Positions 38,422 to 47,216 of a DNA stretch of 64,000 nucleotides are shown here, one piece after another. Source of the DNA: Chromobacterium sp. IIBBL 290-4 (lineage in GTDB: Bacteria; Pseudomonadota; Gammaproteobacteria; Burkholderiales; Chromobacteriaceae); contig NZ_CP100128.1 of the NCBI RefSeq assembly GCF_024207115.1, positions 2,914,001 through 2,978,000 on the forward strand, read 5' to 3'. Every line of letters begins with the position of its first letter. Within the stretch, counting starts at the first letter, position 1. A program made the translations under genes and the position numbers. Below the pieces are notes generated by a model, which saw only the letters and a list, made by a program, of their open reading frames with translations, ran no database searches and was not told the DNA's origin.

Positions 38422-38440
38422 ACTAGACCAGTCGTCTAGT
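38422..38440. promoter_or_regulatory. TetR-type operator before tetR
   Basis: Inverted repeat ACTAGAC-CAGTC-GTCTAGT with perfect 7-base arms, 13 bases upstream of the tetR start codon; it contains the same 15-base core as the site at 37736-37750. Confidence 0.85.
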
Positions 38441-38613
38441 TTCAAGAAAATTATCAGCTCCTAGCCTTGTGACTGTTGTGGCGCTGATCTAAAAAACAGC
38501 TCAGTACCCGCGTGGATTGGGCTTTGGCTGCGCTTTGCAACGATGGCATGCGGCGTGTCGCAAACCAGCCGGAGCCGGCCTGGCATCAGCATGTTTGAGC
38601 TTGGGAGGTCAAA

Positions 38614-39555
38614 GTGGACGATCGTGAAACCTTGCAGGATGACGGGCGCCGCCGCGCCTTGGGCTGTCTGGCGGGCTGGGCCGGCGCGGCCGTGGTGTGG
38701 ACGATGTCCGGCGGCGTGCCGGTGGCGCGGGCGGCAGGCGCCTCCGGCATGCCGGGCGGAGGCTTGTTCTTTGTCCAGATCAGCGACACCCATCTGGGCT
38801 TCCACCGGGCGGCCAATCCGGATGTGGCGGGCAGTTTCCGCCGCGCCATCGCCGACATCAATGCTTTGCCCGCGCCGCCGGCCTTTGTGGTGCATACCGG
38901 CGATGTCAGCCATTTGTCCAAGCCTGAAGAGTTCGACCTGGCGCGGCAGATGTTCAAGGACATCAAGACCGAGCGGGTGCACACCATACCGGGCGAGCAC
39001 GACGCGATAGACGACGGCGTCAGCGGCTATCTCAAGTTCTTTGATCATGAGGGCAAAGGCAAGGCCTGGTATAGCTTCGATCAGGGCGGGGTGCATTTCA
39101 TCGCGCTCAACAATGTGCTGAACTTCGCCATGGGCAAGCTGGCGGCCTTGGGCGAGGAGCAACTGGCCTGGGCGAAGCGCGATCTGGCCGGCGTGGCGCA
39201 TTCCACGCCCATCGTGGTGCTGGCGCACATTCCGCTGTGGACCTTGTACGAGCAATGGGGCTGGGGCACGGCGGACGCGGACCAATTGATGGCGCTATTG
39301 CGGCCTTTCGGCTCGGTGACGGTGTTGAACGGCCATATCCACCAGATACTGCAAAAGGTTGAGGGCCATGTGGCGTTTCACACGGCTCGTTCGCTGGCCT
39401 ATCCTTTGCCTACGCCAGGACAGGCGGGCGTCGGCGAGCCGGGGCCGGTGACTGTGCCGGCGGGCGAGCTGGGCAAGCTGCTGGGCATCCGCCAGCTCAA
39501 TATCGTGCCCGGAAGCGGCGAACTGGCGCTGGTGGATACGCCGCTGGATCATTGA
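38614..39555 (+). CDS. Calcineurin-like metallophosphoesterase with Tat-type signal
   Basis: A 313-residue binuclear-metal phosphoesterase. The N-terminus has a twin-arginine-like motif (DGRRRALGCLAG) and a hydrophobic stretch ending ARA, suggesting Tat export. Metal motifs in order: DTHLG (about 58), HTGDVSH, PGEHD (GEHD in place of the usual GNHE/D), LAHIPL and NGHIHQ. The start is GTG with GGAGG 5 bases upstream. The cupredoxin gene follows 12 bases later, so the two probably work together in the periplasm. The substrate is unknown. Confidence 0.9.
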   Translation: MDDRETLQDDGRRRALGCLAGWAGAAVVWTMSGGVPVARAAGASGMPGGGLFFVQISDTHLGFHRAANPDVAGSFRRAIADINALPAPPAFVVHTGDVSHLSKPEEFDLARQMFKDIKTERVHTIPGEHDAIDDGVSGYLKFFDHEGKGKAWYSFDQGGVHFIALNNVLNFAMGKLAALGEEQLAWAKRDLAGVAHSTPIVVLAHIPLWTLYEQWGWGTADADQLMALLRPFGSVTVLNGHIHQILQKVEGHVAFHTARSLAYPLPTPGQAGVGEPGPVTVPAGELGKLLGIRQLNIVPGSGELALVDTPLDH

Positions 39556-39567
39556 AAAGGGGGATTC

Positions 39568-39891
39568 ATGCTCAAGGCCGCTTGTTGGATGGCCGGCGCG
39601 CTGCTGATGGCGGCGCTGTCGGCCCAAGGGGCGGATGGCGGCCATACCGTCGCCATCAGCAAATTCGCGTTTCAGCCCAAGGAATTGACCGTCGCGCCCG
39701 GCGCCAAGGTGGTGTGGGTGAATCAGGACGAGACGCCGCACACCGTCACCAGCCGCAGCAAGGCTTTCGCTTCGAAGGCGCTGGATACCGACGACAAGTT
39801 CGAGCATGTGTTCGAAGCCGAAGGCGATTATCCCTATTACTGCGTGGTCCATCCCTTCATGGGCGGCGTCATTCATGTGCGCAAGCCCTAG
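39568..39891 (+). CDS. Periplasmic cupredoxin (plastocyanin/amicyanin-like)
   Basis: A 107-residue blue-copper protein: signal peptide about 1-21, then a beta-sandwich. Type 1 copper ligands are visible as His in ETPHTV, then Cys, His and Met in [11 protein letters not shown]. It should carry single electrons in the periplasm. It forms a two-gene unit with the phosphoesterase upstream. Its stop overlaps the stop of the convergent LLM gene. Confidence 0.93.
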   Translation: MLKAACWMAGALLMAALSAQGADGGHTVAISKFAFQPKELTVAPGAKVVWVNQDETPHTVTSRSKAFASKALDTDDKFEHVFEAEGDYPYYCVVHPFMGGVIHVRKP

Positions 39892-40928
39892 CGGGCGGGC
39901 GTAGCCTCCGCCTGGCGGTCCAAGCGCTTGCCATGCGCCAGTTCGGCGGCGATTTCGCAGGAGCGCAGGCGGTCGGAGATGCTGTGGCAATCAGTGGACA
40001 GCATGATCTCATCCACGCCAGTGCGCTCGACGAAACGCTCCAGCGCGGCGCGCACTTGTTGCGGGCCGCCGATAATGGCCTCGCCCAGCCATTCATTGCG
40101 GACGGTGAACTCCTCGCGGGGCGTCCACAAGCCAGCCATGCTTTCCACCGGCGGCTTGAGCGGCAGCCGCTGGCCGCGGATCAAGGCCAGGAATTTCTGC
40201 ATCGGCGTGGTGGCTAGCTGCTGCGCCCTCTCATCGCTGTCGGCGGCGATCAAGGGAATGCAGGCGATGGCGTAGGGCCGCTCCAGCACGGCGGAAGGCT
40301 GGAAGCGGTGGCGATACAACTGCAGCGCCTCGTCCAGATGCGTCGGCGCGAAGTGCGCGGCAAAGGCGAAGGGCAGGCCCAATTGCGCGGCCAGCTGCGC
40401 GCTGAACAGGCTGGAGCCCAGCAGCCACACCGGCACTTCGGTGCCGCCGCCGGGGATGGCGCGCACCGCTTGGCCTGGCTGTTCCGGGGCCAGGTAGCCG
40501 CGCAGCTCGCCTACTTGCTGCGGAAAGTCGTCGCCGTTCATCCGGTCGCGGCGCAGCGCGCGAGCGGTCAGCGGGTCGGTGCCGGGCGCGCGGCCCAGGC
40601 CCAGATCTATCCGGCCGGGAAACAGGGTGGCCAGGGTGCCGAACTGTTCCGCCACCACCAAGGGCGCGTGGTTGGGCAGCATGATGCCGCCGGAACCCAC
40701 GCGTATGTTTCGAGTGTGGGCGGCGATGTGGCCGATCAGCACCGCGGTGGCGGAGCTGGCCACGCCGGGCATATTGTGATGCTCGGCCACCCAGAAGCGG
40801 GTGAAACCCAGTTTTTCGACGTGTTGGGCCAGCTGCACGCTGTGGCTCAGCGCTTGGGCGGCGTCGCCGCCTTCCACGATGGGCGCCAGGTCCAGCATGG
40901 ACAATTTGATCTGGGAAAGCGGGCTCAT
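39888..40928 (-). CDS. LLM-class flavin-dependent oxidoreductase
   Basis: A 346-residue TIM-barrel protein of the bacterial luciferase-like monooxygenase family, subgroup 1 (YhbW-like). [28 protein letters not shown] and [14 protein letters not shown] are signature blocks for flavin binding. It probably uses FMNH2 or FMN; the substrate is unknown. The start at 40928 has GGAG 5 bases upstream. Confidence 0.93.
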   Translation of the reverse strand: MSPLSQIKLSMLDLAPIVEGGDAAQALSHSVQLAQHVEKLGFTRFWVAEHHNMPGVASSATAVLIGHIAAHTRNIRVGSGGIMLPNHAPLVVAEQFGTLATLFPGRIDLGLGRAPGTDPLTARALRRDRMNGDDFPQQVGELRGYLAPEQPGQAVRAIPGGGTEVPVWLLGSSLFSAQLAAQLGLPFAFAAHFAPTHLDEALQLYRHRFQPSAVLERPYAIACIPLIAADSDERAQQLATTPMQKFLALIRGQRLPLKPPVESMAGLWTPREEFTVRNEWLGEAIIGGPQQVRAALERFVERTGVDEIMLSTDCHSISDRLRSCEIAAELAHGKRLDRQAEATPAR

Positions 40929-41022
40929 GCGCGCTCCGATTAAGAATAAAGTGCCGTCCATTATCGATCCGGCTTATCTCATCTGCCAGCCCGTTCGCTT
41001 GAACGGATTGTTAAGAAAAACG

Positions 41023-41568
41023 CTACGCCGTTTCCATCGCCGCCAGGGTCTTGAACAGGATGGCCGTCGCTTCGGCGACGCTGCCATCCGGACGCAGCGC
41101 AAAGCCGGGGATGCGTCCGGCAGGCTGGTAATCCAGGGATAAATATAAGGGCTCAGCCTTGTCGCCGCTGGCGGTGTCCAGCGTCAGCAGCGTGCGTTTT
41201 CTGCGTCTAGCCTGTTCTTCGATCTCGCGCATCAGCGCGCGGGCGATGCCTTGGCGGCGGTGGTCGGGATGCACCAAAAGCTTGCATACCTCGGCGCGGT
41301 GCGGTTGATTGGGCGGCGTGTCGCAATCCAGCTGCGCGCTGCCGGCCAGCTCGCCATCCACTATGGCGGCCAGCAGCACGCGGTGGCCGCTGGCGACGCC
41401 GGGCAAGGCTTTGTCGCGCCAGAAGGCGGCGGCCTGTTCTAAGGTAAACGGCAGCACGAAATGGATGCTGGCGCCGTCCAGCACGCAATCGTGCAGCAGT
41501 TCGGCCAGCTCCGGCAGCCAGGATTCGGCGGCGGCGGCGTCGAGCGAGAGTATTTCCAGTCGCATCAT
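41023..41568 (-). CDS. GNAT family N-acetyltransferase
   Basis: A 181-residue acetyl-CoA-dependent acetyltransferase. The acetyl-CoA loop is in VHPDHRRQGIARALM, preceded by the strand EVCKLLV. LLTLDTASGDKAEPLYLSLDYQ is the usual C-terminal segment. Two adjacent ATGs (41568, 41565) follow a GAGGA site. Substrate unknown. Single gene; a terminator lies just upstream on the same strand. Confidence 0.92.
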   Translation of the reverse strand: MMRLEILSLDAAAAESWLPELAELLHDCVLDGASIHFVLPFTLEQAAAFWRDKALPGVASGHRVLLAAIVDGELAGSAQLDCDTPPNQPHRAEVCKLLVHPDHRRQGIARALMREIEEQARRRKRTLLTLDTASGDKAEPLYLSLDYQPAGRIPGFALRPDGSVAEATAILFKTLAAMETA

Positions 41569-41614
41569 CTTGTTCCTCTATCTTTGTCGCTTGGCGATGC
41601 CGAATGAGCAAGCA

Positions 41615-41642
41615 AGAAACAGGCCCGGATTTCCGGGCCTGT
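41615..41642 (-). terminator. Terminator after the glucoamylase unit
   Basis: Perfect stem ACAGGCCCGG and CCGGGCCTGT with loop ATTT; on the minus strand it is followed by TTTCTT. Confidence 0.85.
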
Positions 41643-41670
41643 CGCCGTGCGCATGCCGGCGCTGCCGGGA

Positions 41671-42000
41671 TCAAGGATCCGGCGGCCTGGACAGCGGCTG
41701 TGCGTCCGGGATGTCCGGCGCGCCGCGCTGAACTTCCATCTTGGCTATCACCGGAGCGGCTTCCGGCCGCCAGCTGTTGCCGCCTTTCTTCACCGGCGGC
41801 AGGGCCGGGCGCGAAGGCGGCCGCCAGGGCTGGGCGGGCGTGGCCTGATGGACGATGGGCCGGGTCGGCAAAATGGCGGCCGGCTGCTTGGCGATAGCCG
41901 GCGAGGGCGCCTGCGCCGGCCATAGCCGCCAGGCCGCGCCGCCGGCCGCCGCCGCCGCGGTCAATAGCAGGGCGGCAGCCCAGGCGCGGCGCGGGGTCAC
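41671..42000 (-). CDS. Small proline-rich single-pass membrane protein
   Basis: A 109-residue protein starting with GTG at 42000; the GTGA overlap with the glucoamylase stop shows translational coupling. Short basic N-terminus (VTPRRAW), one transmembrane helix (about 6-26, AAALLLTAAAAAGGAAWRLW), then a Pro/Ala/Gln-rich periplasmic part. It has no recognised family. Coupling suggests a role in export, anchoring or regulation of the enzyme, but nothing in the sequence proves it. Confidence 0.68.
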   Translation of the reverse strand: MTPRRAWAAALLLTAAAAAGGAAWRLWPAQAPSPAIAKQPAAILPTRPIVHQATPAQPWRPPSRPALPPVKKGGNSWRPEAAPVIAKMEVQRGAPDIPDAQPLSRPPDP

Positions 42001-44621
42001 CAGCTCACCTGGTCGTTCAGGTTGAGGCTGCCGCTGGCCGGCGTCTGCAGGCTGTGGTTGCCGGACAGGTTTTCCCAAGTCACGCTGCCGTCGGCGTTCT
42101 TGCGGTAGTACTTGTAGGCGATCTGTTGGCCGGCCGGCAGGTTGACGCCGTTTTGCCACGCTGGATAGGCGGCCGCGTCCAGCGGAAGACCGAGGTCGGT
42201 GTTCCAGTTGCCCAGCGCGCGCGCGTTGCCGGTGATGTAGAGCTGCTGGCCCCATTGCGTGCTGGCCGTCACGTTGATGCCGACCGGCGCTTCGCCGGCG
42301 TTAGGCGCGGCGCGACAGTTGTTGTAGCGCGCGCACACCACTTGCGGGATGTCGACCACCTTGCCGGCGTTGATCGAGGCCAGCAGGCTGATGTATTCGC
42401 CCATCGCCCAGTTCAGCGGCGCCATAGACTTGGTCGGCATGCCGGGCAGGTAGCCGGCCGGCGTGGTCACCGCCCAGCCATCCGGCAGCGTCGCGCTATT
42501 GGACCATACCTGCTCAGGCAGCATGCCTTCCGGCGTGGCCAGCAGCTTCAGCGTGGCGAAGTAGGGCTGGCCGGCGGCGGCGCTGCCCTGGCGGGCGATC
42601 TCGTACATGCCGCGTTCGGCGGTGAAGATCGGCCATAGCCGGCCGGCGCCGCTGCCGTTGAAATCGCTGCCGTCGTTGTGTTCGCCGTAGCCGTCGAAGT
42701 TGTAGCGGAACCAGGCGTTGACCGGCAGGGCGGGCGCGCCGGGCAGCGCCAGTTTCTGCCCCAGCACGCTGTCGAACACATTGATGGTGTTGACGATGGT
42801 GGGATCGTTGGCGCGCTTGACGCCCATGCGCACCAGCTCCAGGAAGCCGCCGTCCACCACGCGGCGGGCATCGTGGCTGCCGCCGCCATTCTTGATGGTC
42901 AGCGTTTGCGGCGTGTCCGGCCCGGCGGATGGGGCGAAGCTGGCGCGGTCTGTGCCGGAGCCGGCGCGGCTGGCCGGGTTGATGCGGACATAGTAGCTGC
43001 CATTGCCGAAGCTGCCGCTGCTGGTGTAGGTCCAGGCGGCGACGCTTTGCTGCCAGTAGTCCGCCGCGGCGAGATAACGGCCGGCGCTGGCGTCGTCGCC
43101 ATTATTGCGGGCGATGTCGGCGGCGGCCACCAGGCCGGCGATCTCGGCGGCTATGGTGGACGGCGAGTAGCCTGAATTTTCCTCCCAGCGCTCTTGGTAG
43201 CTCCACGGGCCGGTGGAGACGATGTAATCGGCGGTCAGCTTGATCTTGGGCCACAGCGGATTGGATACGGCTGAACCCAGCCGCCAGGCCAGCAGAATGG
43301 GCATGGCTTGCTCGTCCATCTGCGTGCCTTGCCAGTACGGCCAGCCGCTGACCCAGGCGTTTTGCGGGAAGCGGCCGATGCGGCTGTAGCCGGCCGCGCA
43401 GCCGGCGGCGTTGTATTCCGCTGTGCCGCAATTGCTGTTTTGCTGCAGGGTATTGAACAGGTAGCCCACCACGCTGGCGGCGGTGGATTTGTCGCCGGCG
43501 GTGGTCAATGCGTTGGCGAACTTGAACAGGTCGCGCGGCCATACCAGGTGGTAGCCGCCCTGGTTGGCGTCGCCCTGGGTCTCGCCCCACGGCGTGCCTA
43601 TGCCGGCGATCATCGCGCCGTTGCTCTTGTCCTGCATGGTCTTCAGCGTCATTGCCGCCAGATAGTAGCGGTCGTCGGCCAGGCCGCCCTGGGTAGACAG
43701 GCCGGCGGCGTAGGCATGCCAGGCGTTGTCGTACTGCTGCTGCGCGGCGCTCAGGTCCGATCCCAGCGAGGCGGCGGCGCTACCCACCGCGTCGGCCTGG
43801 CTGGCGCCGAAGCCTAAAGCCACGTCGAAGGACACGCTGGTGGCGGTCGGGTCGCCCAGGTCCAGCCAGCCGGTTTGCGCCACATTGCCATTGGTGGCGG
43901 AGCTGTAAGCCCAGTTCATGGTGTTGTCGCCGCTGCCTATCAAGTCAGTCCAGCCGTCGCTCTGGCCGACGAAGCCGTTGGACAGCATGGGCTGGCCGTT
44001 GACCACTTTCCACGGCTGGCTGGCCATCAGCGCCGAGGCGCGGCTGTTGTGGCTGGCGGTCAGCGCGTAACCGCCAGCGGCGGCCACGGTTTGCGCGCTG
44101 TTGCCGCTGCCGGCGTTGTCCAGATAGGGCTTGAACAGCACGTAGAGATTAAAGTCGCCGACGGTATGGCCGTTCAGCGCGGTGAAGGTGACGCGCTGGA
44201 TCAGCGTGTCGTGATTGGGGTCGGCGAAGATGCGTTTGCTGATCTGCCAGTTGTGGCCGGCGTTGCCGGTGCTGGCGATCCAGCTCATGGTGCGCGTGTC
44301 GGTTTGCCCGGCGGAGTAGGCCTGGCGTTTCTCCTCGTCGACGAAGGTCTTGCCGGCGTCGCCGACCAGAAACTGCAAGTCCACCGATTCCGGCGTGTCC
44401 AGCACCGGGTAGTACACCTCGGATACGACGCCGCGGTAACCGGTGAAGTAGACCTTGGACGGGCTGCCGACGGCGGTGCCGAGAAAGGACTTGGCGGCGG
44501 GGCCGCGAACCGGGGTGTCGCCGGGGCTGCCGAAAGCTTCATCGGCATGCGACAGCGGGCTGAACAGGCTGGCGATCAAAAGGCCCAGCAGGGTAGGGCG
44601 CGTCAGGGTTGGGCAGGGCAT
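41997..44621 (-). CDS. Secreted glucoamylase-type glucan glucosidase (GH15 plus CBM20)
   Basis: An 874-residue exo-acting enzyme releasing glucose from starch or related glucans. Signal peptide about 1-26; N-terminal beta-sandwich domain of bacterial GH15 (about 30-290, GYRGVVSEVYYP); (alpha/alpha)6 catalytic domain (about 300-700) with GGYHLVWPRDLFK and the general-acid region QERWEENSGYSPST; a further conserved GEHNDGSDF; and a C-terminal CBM20 starch-binding domain (about 785-874, YITGNARALGNW). GGAG lies 8 bases before the ATG. Presumably extracellular by type II secretion. It is coupled to the small membrane-protein gene downstream. Confidence 0.95.
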   Translation of the reverse strand: MPCPTLTRPTLLGLLIASLFSPLSHADEAFGSPGDTPVRGPAAKSFLGTAVGSPSKVYFTGYRGVVSEVYYPVLDTPESVDLQFLVGDAGKTFVDEEKRQAYSAGQTDTRTMSWIASTGNAGHNWQISKRIFADPNHDTLIQRVTFTALNGHTVGDFNLYVLFKPYLDNAGSGNSAQTVAAAGGYALTASHNSRASALMASQPWKVVNGQPMLSNGFVGQSDGWTDLIGSGDNTMNWAYSSATNGNVAQTGWLDLGDPTATSVSFDVALGFGASQADAVGSAAASLGSDLSAAQQQYDNAWHAYAAGLSTQGGLADDRYYLAAMTLKTMQDKSNGAMIAGIGTPWGETQGDANQGGYHLVWPRDLFKFANALTTAGDKSTAASVVGYLFNTLQQNSNCGTAEYNAAGCAAGYSRIGRFPQNAWVSGWPYWQGTQMDEQAMPILLAWRLGSAVSNPLWPKIKLTADYIVSTGPWSYQERWEENSGYSPSTIAAEIAGLVAAADIARNNGDDASAGRYLAAADYWQQSVAAWTYTSSGSFGNGSYYVRINPASRAGSGTDRASFAPSAGPDTPQTLTIKNGGGSHDARRVVDGGFLELVRMGVKRANDPTIVNTINVFDSVLGQKLALPGAPALPVNAWFRYNFDGYGEHNDGSDFNGSGAGRLWPIFTAERGMYEIARQGSAAAGQPYFATLKLLATPEGMLPEQVWSNSATLPDGWAVTTPAGYLPGMPTKSMAPLNWAMGEYISLLASINAGKVVDIPQVVCARYNNCRAAPNAGEAPVGINVTASTQWGQQLYITGNARALGNWNTDLGLPLDAAAYPAWQNGVNLPAGQQIAYKYYRKNADGSVTWENLSGNHSLQTPASGSLNLNDQVSW

Positions 44622-44840
44622 GGTGTAGTCTCCGTTTGTAGTGGCGCTGCGTTTGACGGTCGTGTTTTACTCGCCGCCAATGTAGTTTTGCTACTAGTTA
44701 TATCAAACAAATATCGAATGGCATGCTGGTATTCGAGTAGAAATTGAGGGTGTTGACGTCGAATAAGGCTTTCTGCCGCAAGTGGTGAGCGGGTGGTTGT
44801 AACTAAAAGACAACAGAACCGCCTTGGTTTGAGTAGTTTT

Positions 44841-44881
44841 CTGACATTGAACCAATAAAGATGTATTATTTTTACATCTTT
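44841..44881 (+). promoter_or_regulatory. hmp promoter with first NsrR-like box
   Basis: A -35 CTGACA (44841-44846) and -10 TATTAT (44864-44869) are separated by 17 bases. An inverted repeat with arms AAAGATGTA (44857-44865) and TACATCTTT (44873-44881) overlaps the -10, close to the NsrR consensus with AAGATG and CATCTT ends. Binding would block transcription until nitric oxide destroys the NsrR cluster. Confidence 0.7.
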
Positions 44882-44976
44882 AAGGCCGTCAGAGATTTCC
44901 GTCATGAGTCAGTCGAGGACTGGTTCGGAAGCGAGGCCTGTGCTCCCGGCGTCCCTACCTATGGGGTGAGACGGGG

Positions 44977-45004
44977 CTGGCTGGAGTCAGCTGGTGGTTT
45001 TTTT
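44977..45004 (+). terminator. Terminator-like hairpin inside the hmp leader
   Basis: Stem CTGGCTG and CAGCTGG (two wobble pairs) with loop GAGT, followed by TGG and T7. It lies between the two NsrR-like boxes, about 45 bases before hmp. Confidence 0.45.
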
Positions 45005-45013
45005 AGAGCTATA

Positions 45014-45036
45014 AAAATGTATTTTATAAACATCTT
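45014..45036 (+). promoter_or_regulatory. Second NsrR-like box
   Basis: Arms AAAATGTATTT (45014-45024) and ATAAACATCTT (45026-45036) form an imperfect repeat similar to the first box, ending 11 bases before the hmp start codon; no separate -35 is evident. Confidence 0.6.
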
Positions 45037-45047
45037 TAGGAGCCATC

Positions 45048-46259
45048 ATGCTGAGCGAACAAACCCGTTCCCTGGTTAAAGCCACCGTACCCGTGCTGCA
45101 ACAGCATGGCGTGACCTTGACCAGCCACTTTTATCGCCGCATGTTTCAGCACAACCCCGAGTTGAAGCATCTGTTCAATCAGGGACACCAGCATGCCGGC
45201 CAGCAACAGCAGGCATTGGCGATGGCGGTGTTGGCCTATGCCCAGCACATCGATGATCCGTCGCCGCTGCTGCCGGTATTGACCCGCGTGGCGAACAAGC
45301 ATGTCAGCCTGGGCATTCGCGCCGAACATTACCCGATAGTCGGCAAGCACTTGCTGGCCTCCATTCGCGAGGTGCTGGGCGAAGCGACCGGCGATGATCT
45401 GATCCAGGCCTGGGCCGAGGCTTACGGTTTGCTGGCCGATACGCTAATCGGCATCGAAAACGACATGTACCGAGACAGCACAAACGCCGACGGCGGCTGG
45501 AGCGGCTGGCGTCCGTTCCGGGTGGTCAGGAAGGAGATGGAAAGCGAGGAAATCGCCTCTTTCTATCTGCAGCCCAGCGATGGCGGCGCCCTGCCGGGCT
45601 TCCGGCCGGGCCAGTATGTGTCGGTGCGCCGCTTCGTCGGCGAATGGGGTTTGAGTCAACCCCGGCAGTACAGCCTGTCCGATGCGCCCAATGGCGAGTA
45701 CCTGCGCATTTCGGTGAAGCGCGAGGATGCTGCGGTGGGCAAGCCGGCGGGGAAGATGTCCAATCTGCTGCACCGCGAAGCCGAGGTGGGCGACGTGCTG
45801 GAGTTGAGCGCGCCGCAGGGCGATTTCTTCTTGCATGAAGACCGCGACACGCCGGTGGTGCTGATCAGCGCCGGCGTGGGGCAGACGCCGATGCAGTCCA
45901 TGCTGGGCAAGCTGCTGCGGGGCAGCCGCCAAGTTCGTTTCCTGCATGCCGCTCGCCATGGCGGCGTTCACGCCATGGGCCGCCAAGTTCGACAGTTGGC
46001 CGAGCGTCATCCGCAACTGCAAGTGCATGTCAGTTATGAAATGCCGCGCAGCCAGGACGTGGCCGGCGTCGATTATCAGGCCCCGGGGCGCTTGGCTTTG
46101 GATCAGGTGAAGGAAATCGCCTTGCTGCCGGATGCCGATTACTACTTGTGCGGCCCCTTGGGCTTCATGCTGGAGCAGCGTGATTGCCTGAAGCGGCTGG
46201 GCGTGCCAGCCGGGCGCATCCACTATGAAGTGTTCGGCTCCAACCCCTTGGCCGACTAA
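45048..46259 (+). CDS. hmp: Flavohemoprotein (nitric oxide dioxygenase)
   Basis: Cytoplasmic enzyme oxidising NO to nitrate with O2 and NAD(P)H. Globin domain about 1-137 (proximal heme His in VANKHVSLGI), FAD domain about 150-260 (RQYSLSDAPN) and NAD domain about 265-403 (VLISAGVGQTPMQSM, YYLCGPLGFM). Length 403 is normal. AGGAG sits 6 bases before the ATG. Two NsrR-like boxes precede it and an nsrR gene follows, forming an NO-response unit. Confidence 0.97.
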   Translation: MLSEQTRSLVKATVPVLQQHGVTLTSHFYRRMFQHNPELKHLFNQGHQHAGQQQQALAMAVLAYAQHIDDPSPLLPVLTRVANKHVSLGIRAEHYPIVGKHLLASIREVLGEATGDDLIQAWAEAYGLLADTLIGIENDMYRDSTNADGGWSGWRPFRVVRKEMESEEIASFYLQPSDGGALPGFRPGQYVSVRRFVGEWGLSQPRQYSLSDAPNGEYLRISVKREDAAVGKPAGKMSNLLHREAEVGDVLELSAPQGDFFLHEDRDTPVVLISAGVGQTPMQSMLGKLLRGSRQVRFLHAARHGGVHAMGRQVRQLAERHPQLQVHVSYEMPRSQDVAGVDYQAPGRLALDQVKEIALLPDADYYLCGPLGFMLEQRDCLKRLGVPAGRIHYEVFGSNPLAD

Positions 46260-46329
46260 GGGGGGATGATTGAGGCGGCGGCGCATCCGCGTTATGCTCC
46301 GCCGATCCTTTCTCTAGGCAGGCGCTACG

Positions 46330-46767
46330 ATGCAACTGACCCGTTTCACCGACATCGGCCTCAGGGTGTTGATGTATCTGACTGCGCTGGCGCCGGGCCA
46401 GTTGGCCACCATTCCGGAAATCGCCGAGCGCTTCGAAATCTCGCGCAACCATCTGGTCAAAGTGGTGCATTTCATGGCGCAGCAAGGCTGGCTGGCCACC
46501 AGCCGCGGCAAGGGCGGCGGCCTGGCGCTGGCCAAGCCGCCGGAGCATTTCCGCCTGGGCGAGGTGGTGCGGACGCTGGAGGGCGCGATGGACTTGATCG
46601 ATTGCGCCGAACCGCCTTGCGCGCTGCGCCAGGGCTGCCGTTTGAAAGGCGTGCTGGATGTGGCGCTGGCGGCATTTTTCCAGTCGTTGGATGGGCACAC
46701 TTTGCGAGACATCGTCGCCAGTCCCACTGGCGAGGCCATCATTCGCCTGCATCGCGGCGCGATCTGA
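46330..46767 (+). CDS. nsrR: Nitric-oxide-sensing Rrf2 repressor NsrR
   Basis: A 145-residue Rrf2-family regulator: N-terminal winged helix ([17 protein letters not shown]) and three cluster Cys in the pattern C-x4-C-x5-C ([14 protein letters not shown]), as in E. coli NsrR. The iron-sulfur cluster is nitrosylated by NO, releasing DNA. It lies 70 bases after hmp and probably binds the two boxes upstream of hmp. Confidence 0.94.
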   Translation: MQLTRFTDIGLRVLMYLTALAPGQLATIPEIAERFEISRNHLVKVVHFMAQQGWLATSRGKGGGLALAKPPEHFRLGEVVRTLEGAMDLIDCAEPPCALRQGCRLKGVLDVALAAFFQSLDGHTLRDIVASPTGEAIIRLHRGAI

Positions 46768-46790
46768 GCCGCGCTCGCCAAGGAGTCTTC

Positions 46791-47132
46791 ATGGAATGGT
46801 TATCCGGCCTGCCCCGCGTGGCAGGCTTGTTTGTTTTGACGGCGCTGATGGAGATTGTCGGCTGCTATCTGCCCTGGCTGGTGCTGCGCGGAGGCAAACC
46901 GTGGTGGCTGCTGCTGCCCGCCGCCGGCGCTTTGGCCTTGTTCGCCTGGCTGTTGACCTTGCATCCCGCGGCGGCGGGGCGCGTATACGCGGCCTATGGC
47001 GGCGTGTATGTCAGCGTGGCGCTGCTGTGGCTATGGCTGGCGGACGGCATTCGGCCGGACCGCTGGGACGCGCTGGGCTGTGCGTTGGCGCTGGCGGGCA
47101 TGCTGGTGATCATGTTCGCGCCGAGGGCGTGA
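46791..47132 (+). CDS. ynfA: YnfA family (UPF0060) membrane protein
   Basis: A 113-residue inner-membrane protein with four predicted helices; [17 protein letters not shown] and [19 protein letters not shown] are YnfA signatures. YnfA resembles SMR drug exporters. The ATG at 46791 is preceded by AAGGAG (7 bases), and the gene follows nsrR by 23 bases, so it may be in the same transcript. Confidence 0.93.
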   Translation: MEWLSGLPRVAGLFVLTALMEIVGCYLPWLVLRGGKPWWLLLPAAGALALFAWLLTLHPAAAGRVYAAYGGVYVSVALLWLWLADGIRPDRWDALGCALALAGMLVIMFAPRA

Positions 47133-47216
47133 GCTCAGCTAGTCCTTCTTCAGAAATTCACAGTATGATGCTTAAATGAATATGCTGTTTTCATTTTTCG
47201 CGAATGGGGAGAGAAC

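Noticed and set aside
44861-45079. A 72-codon plus-strand frame in the hmp leader
   Set aside because: It starts inside the first NsrR-like box, at or before the predicted transcript start, and runs through the second box into hmp; no ribosome binding site.
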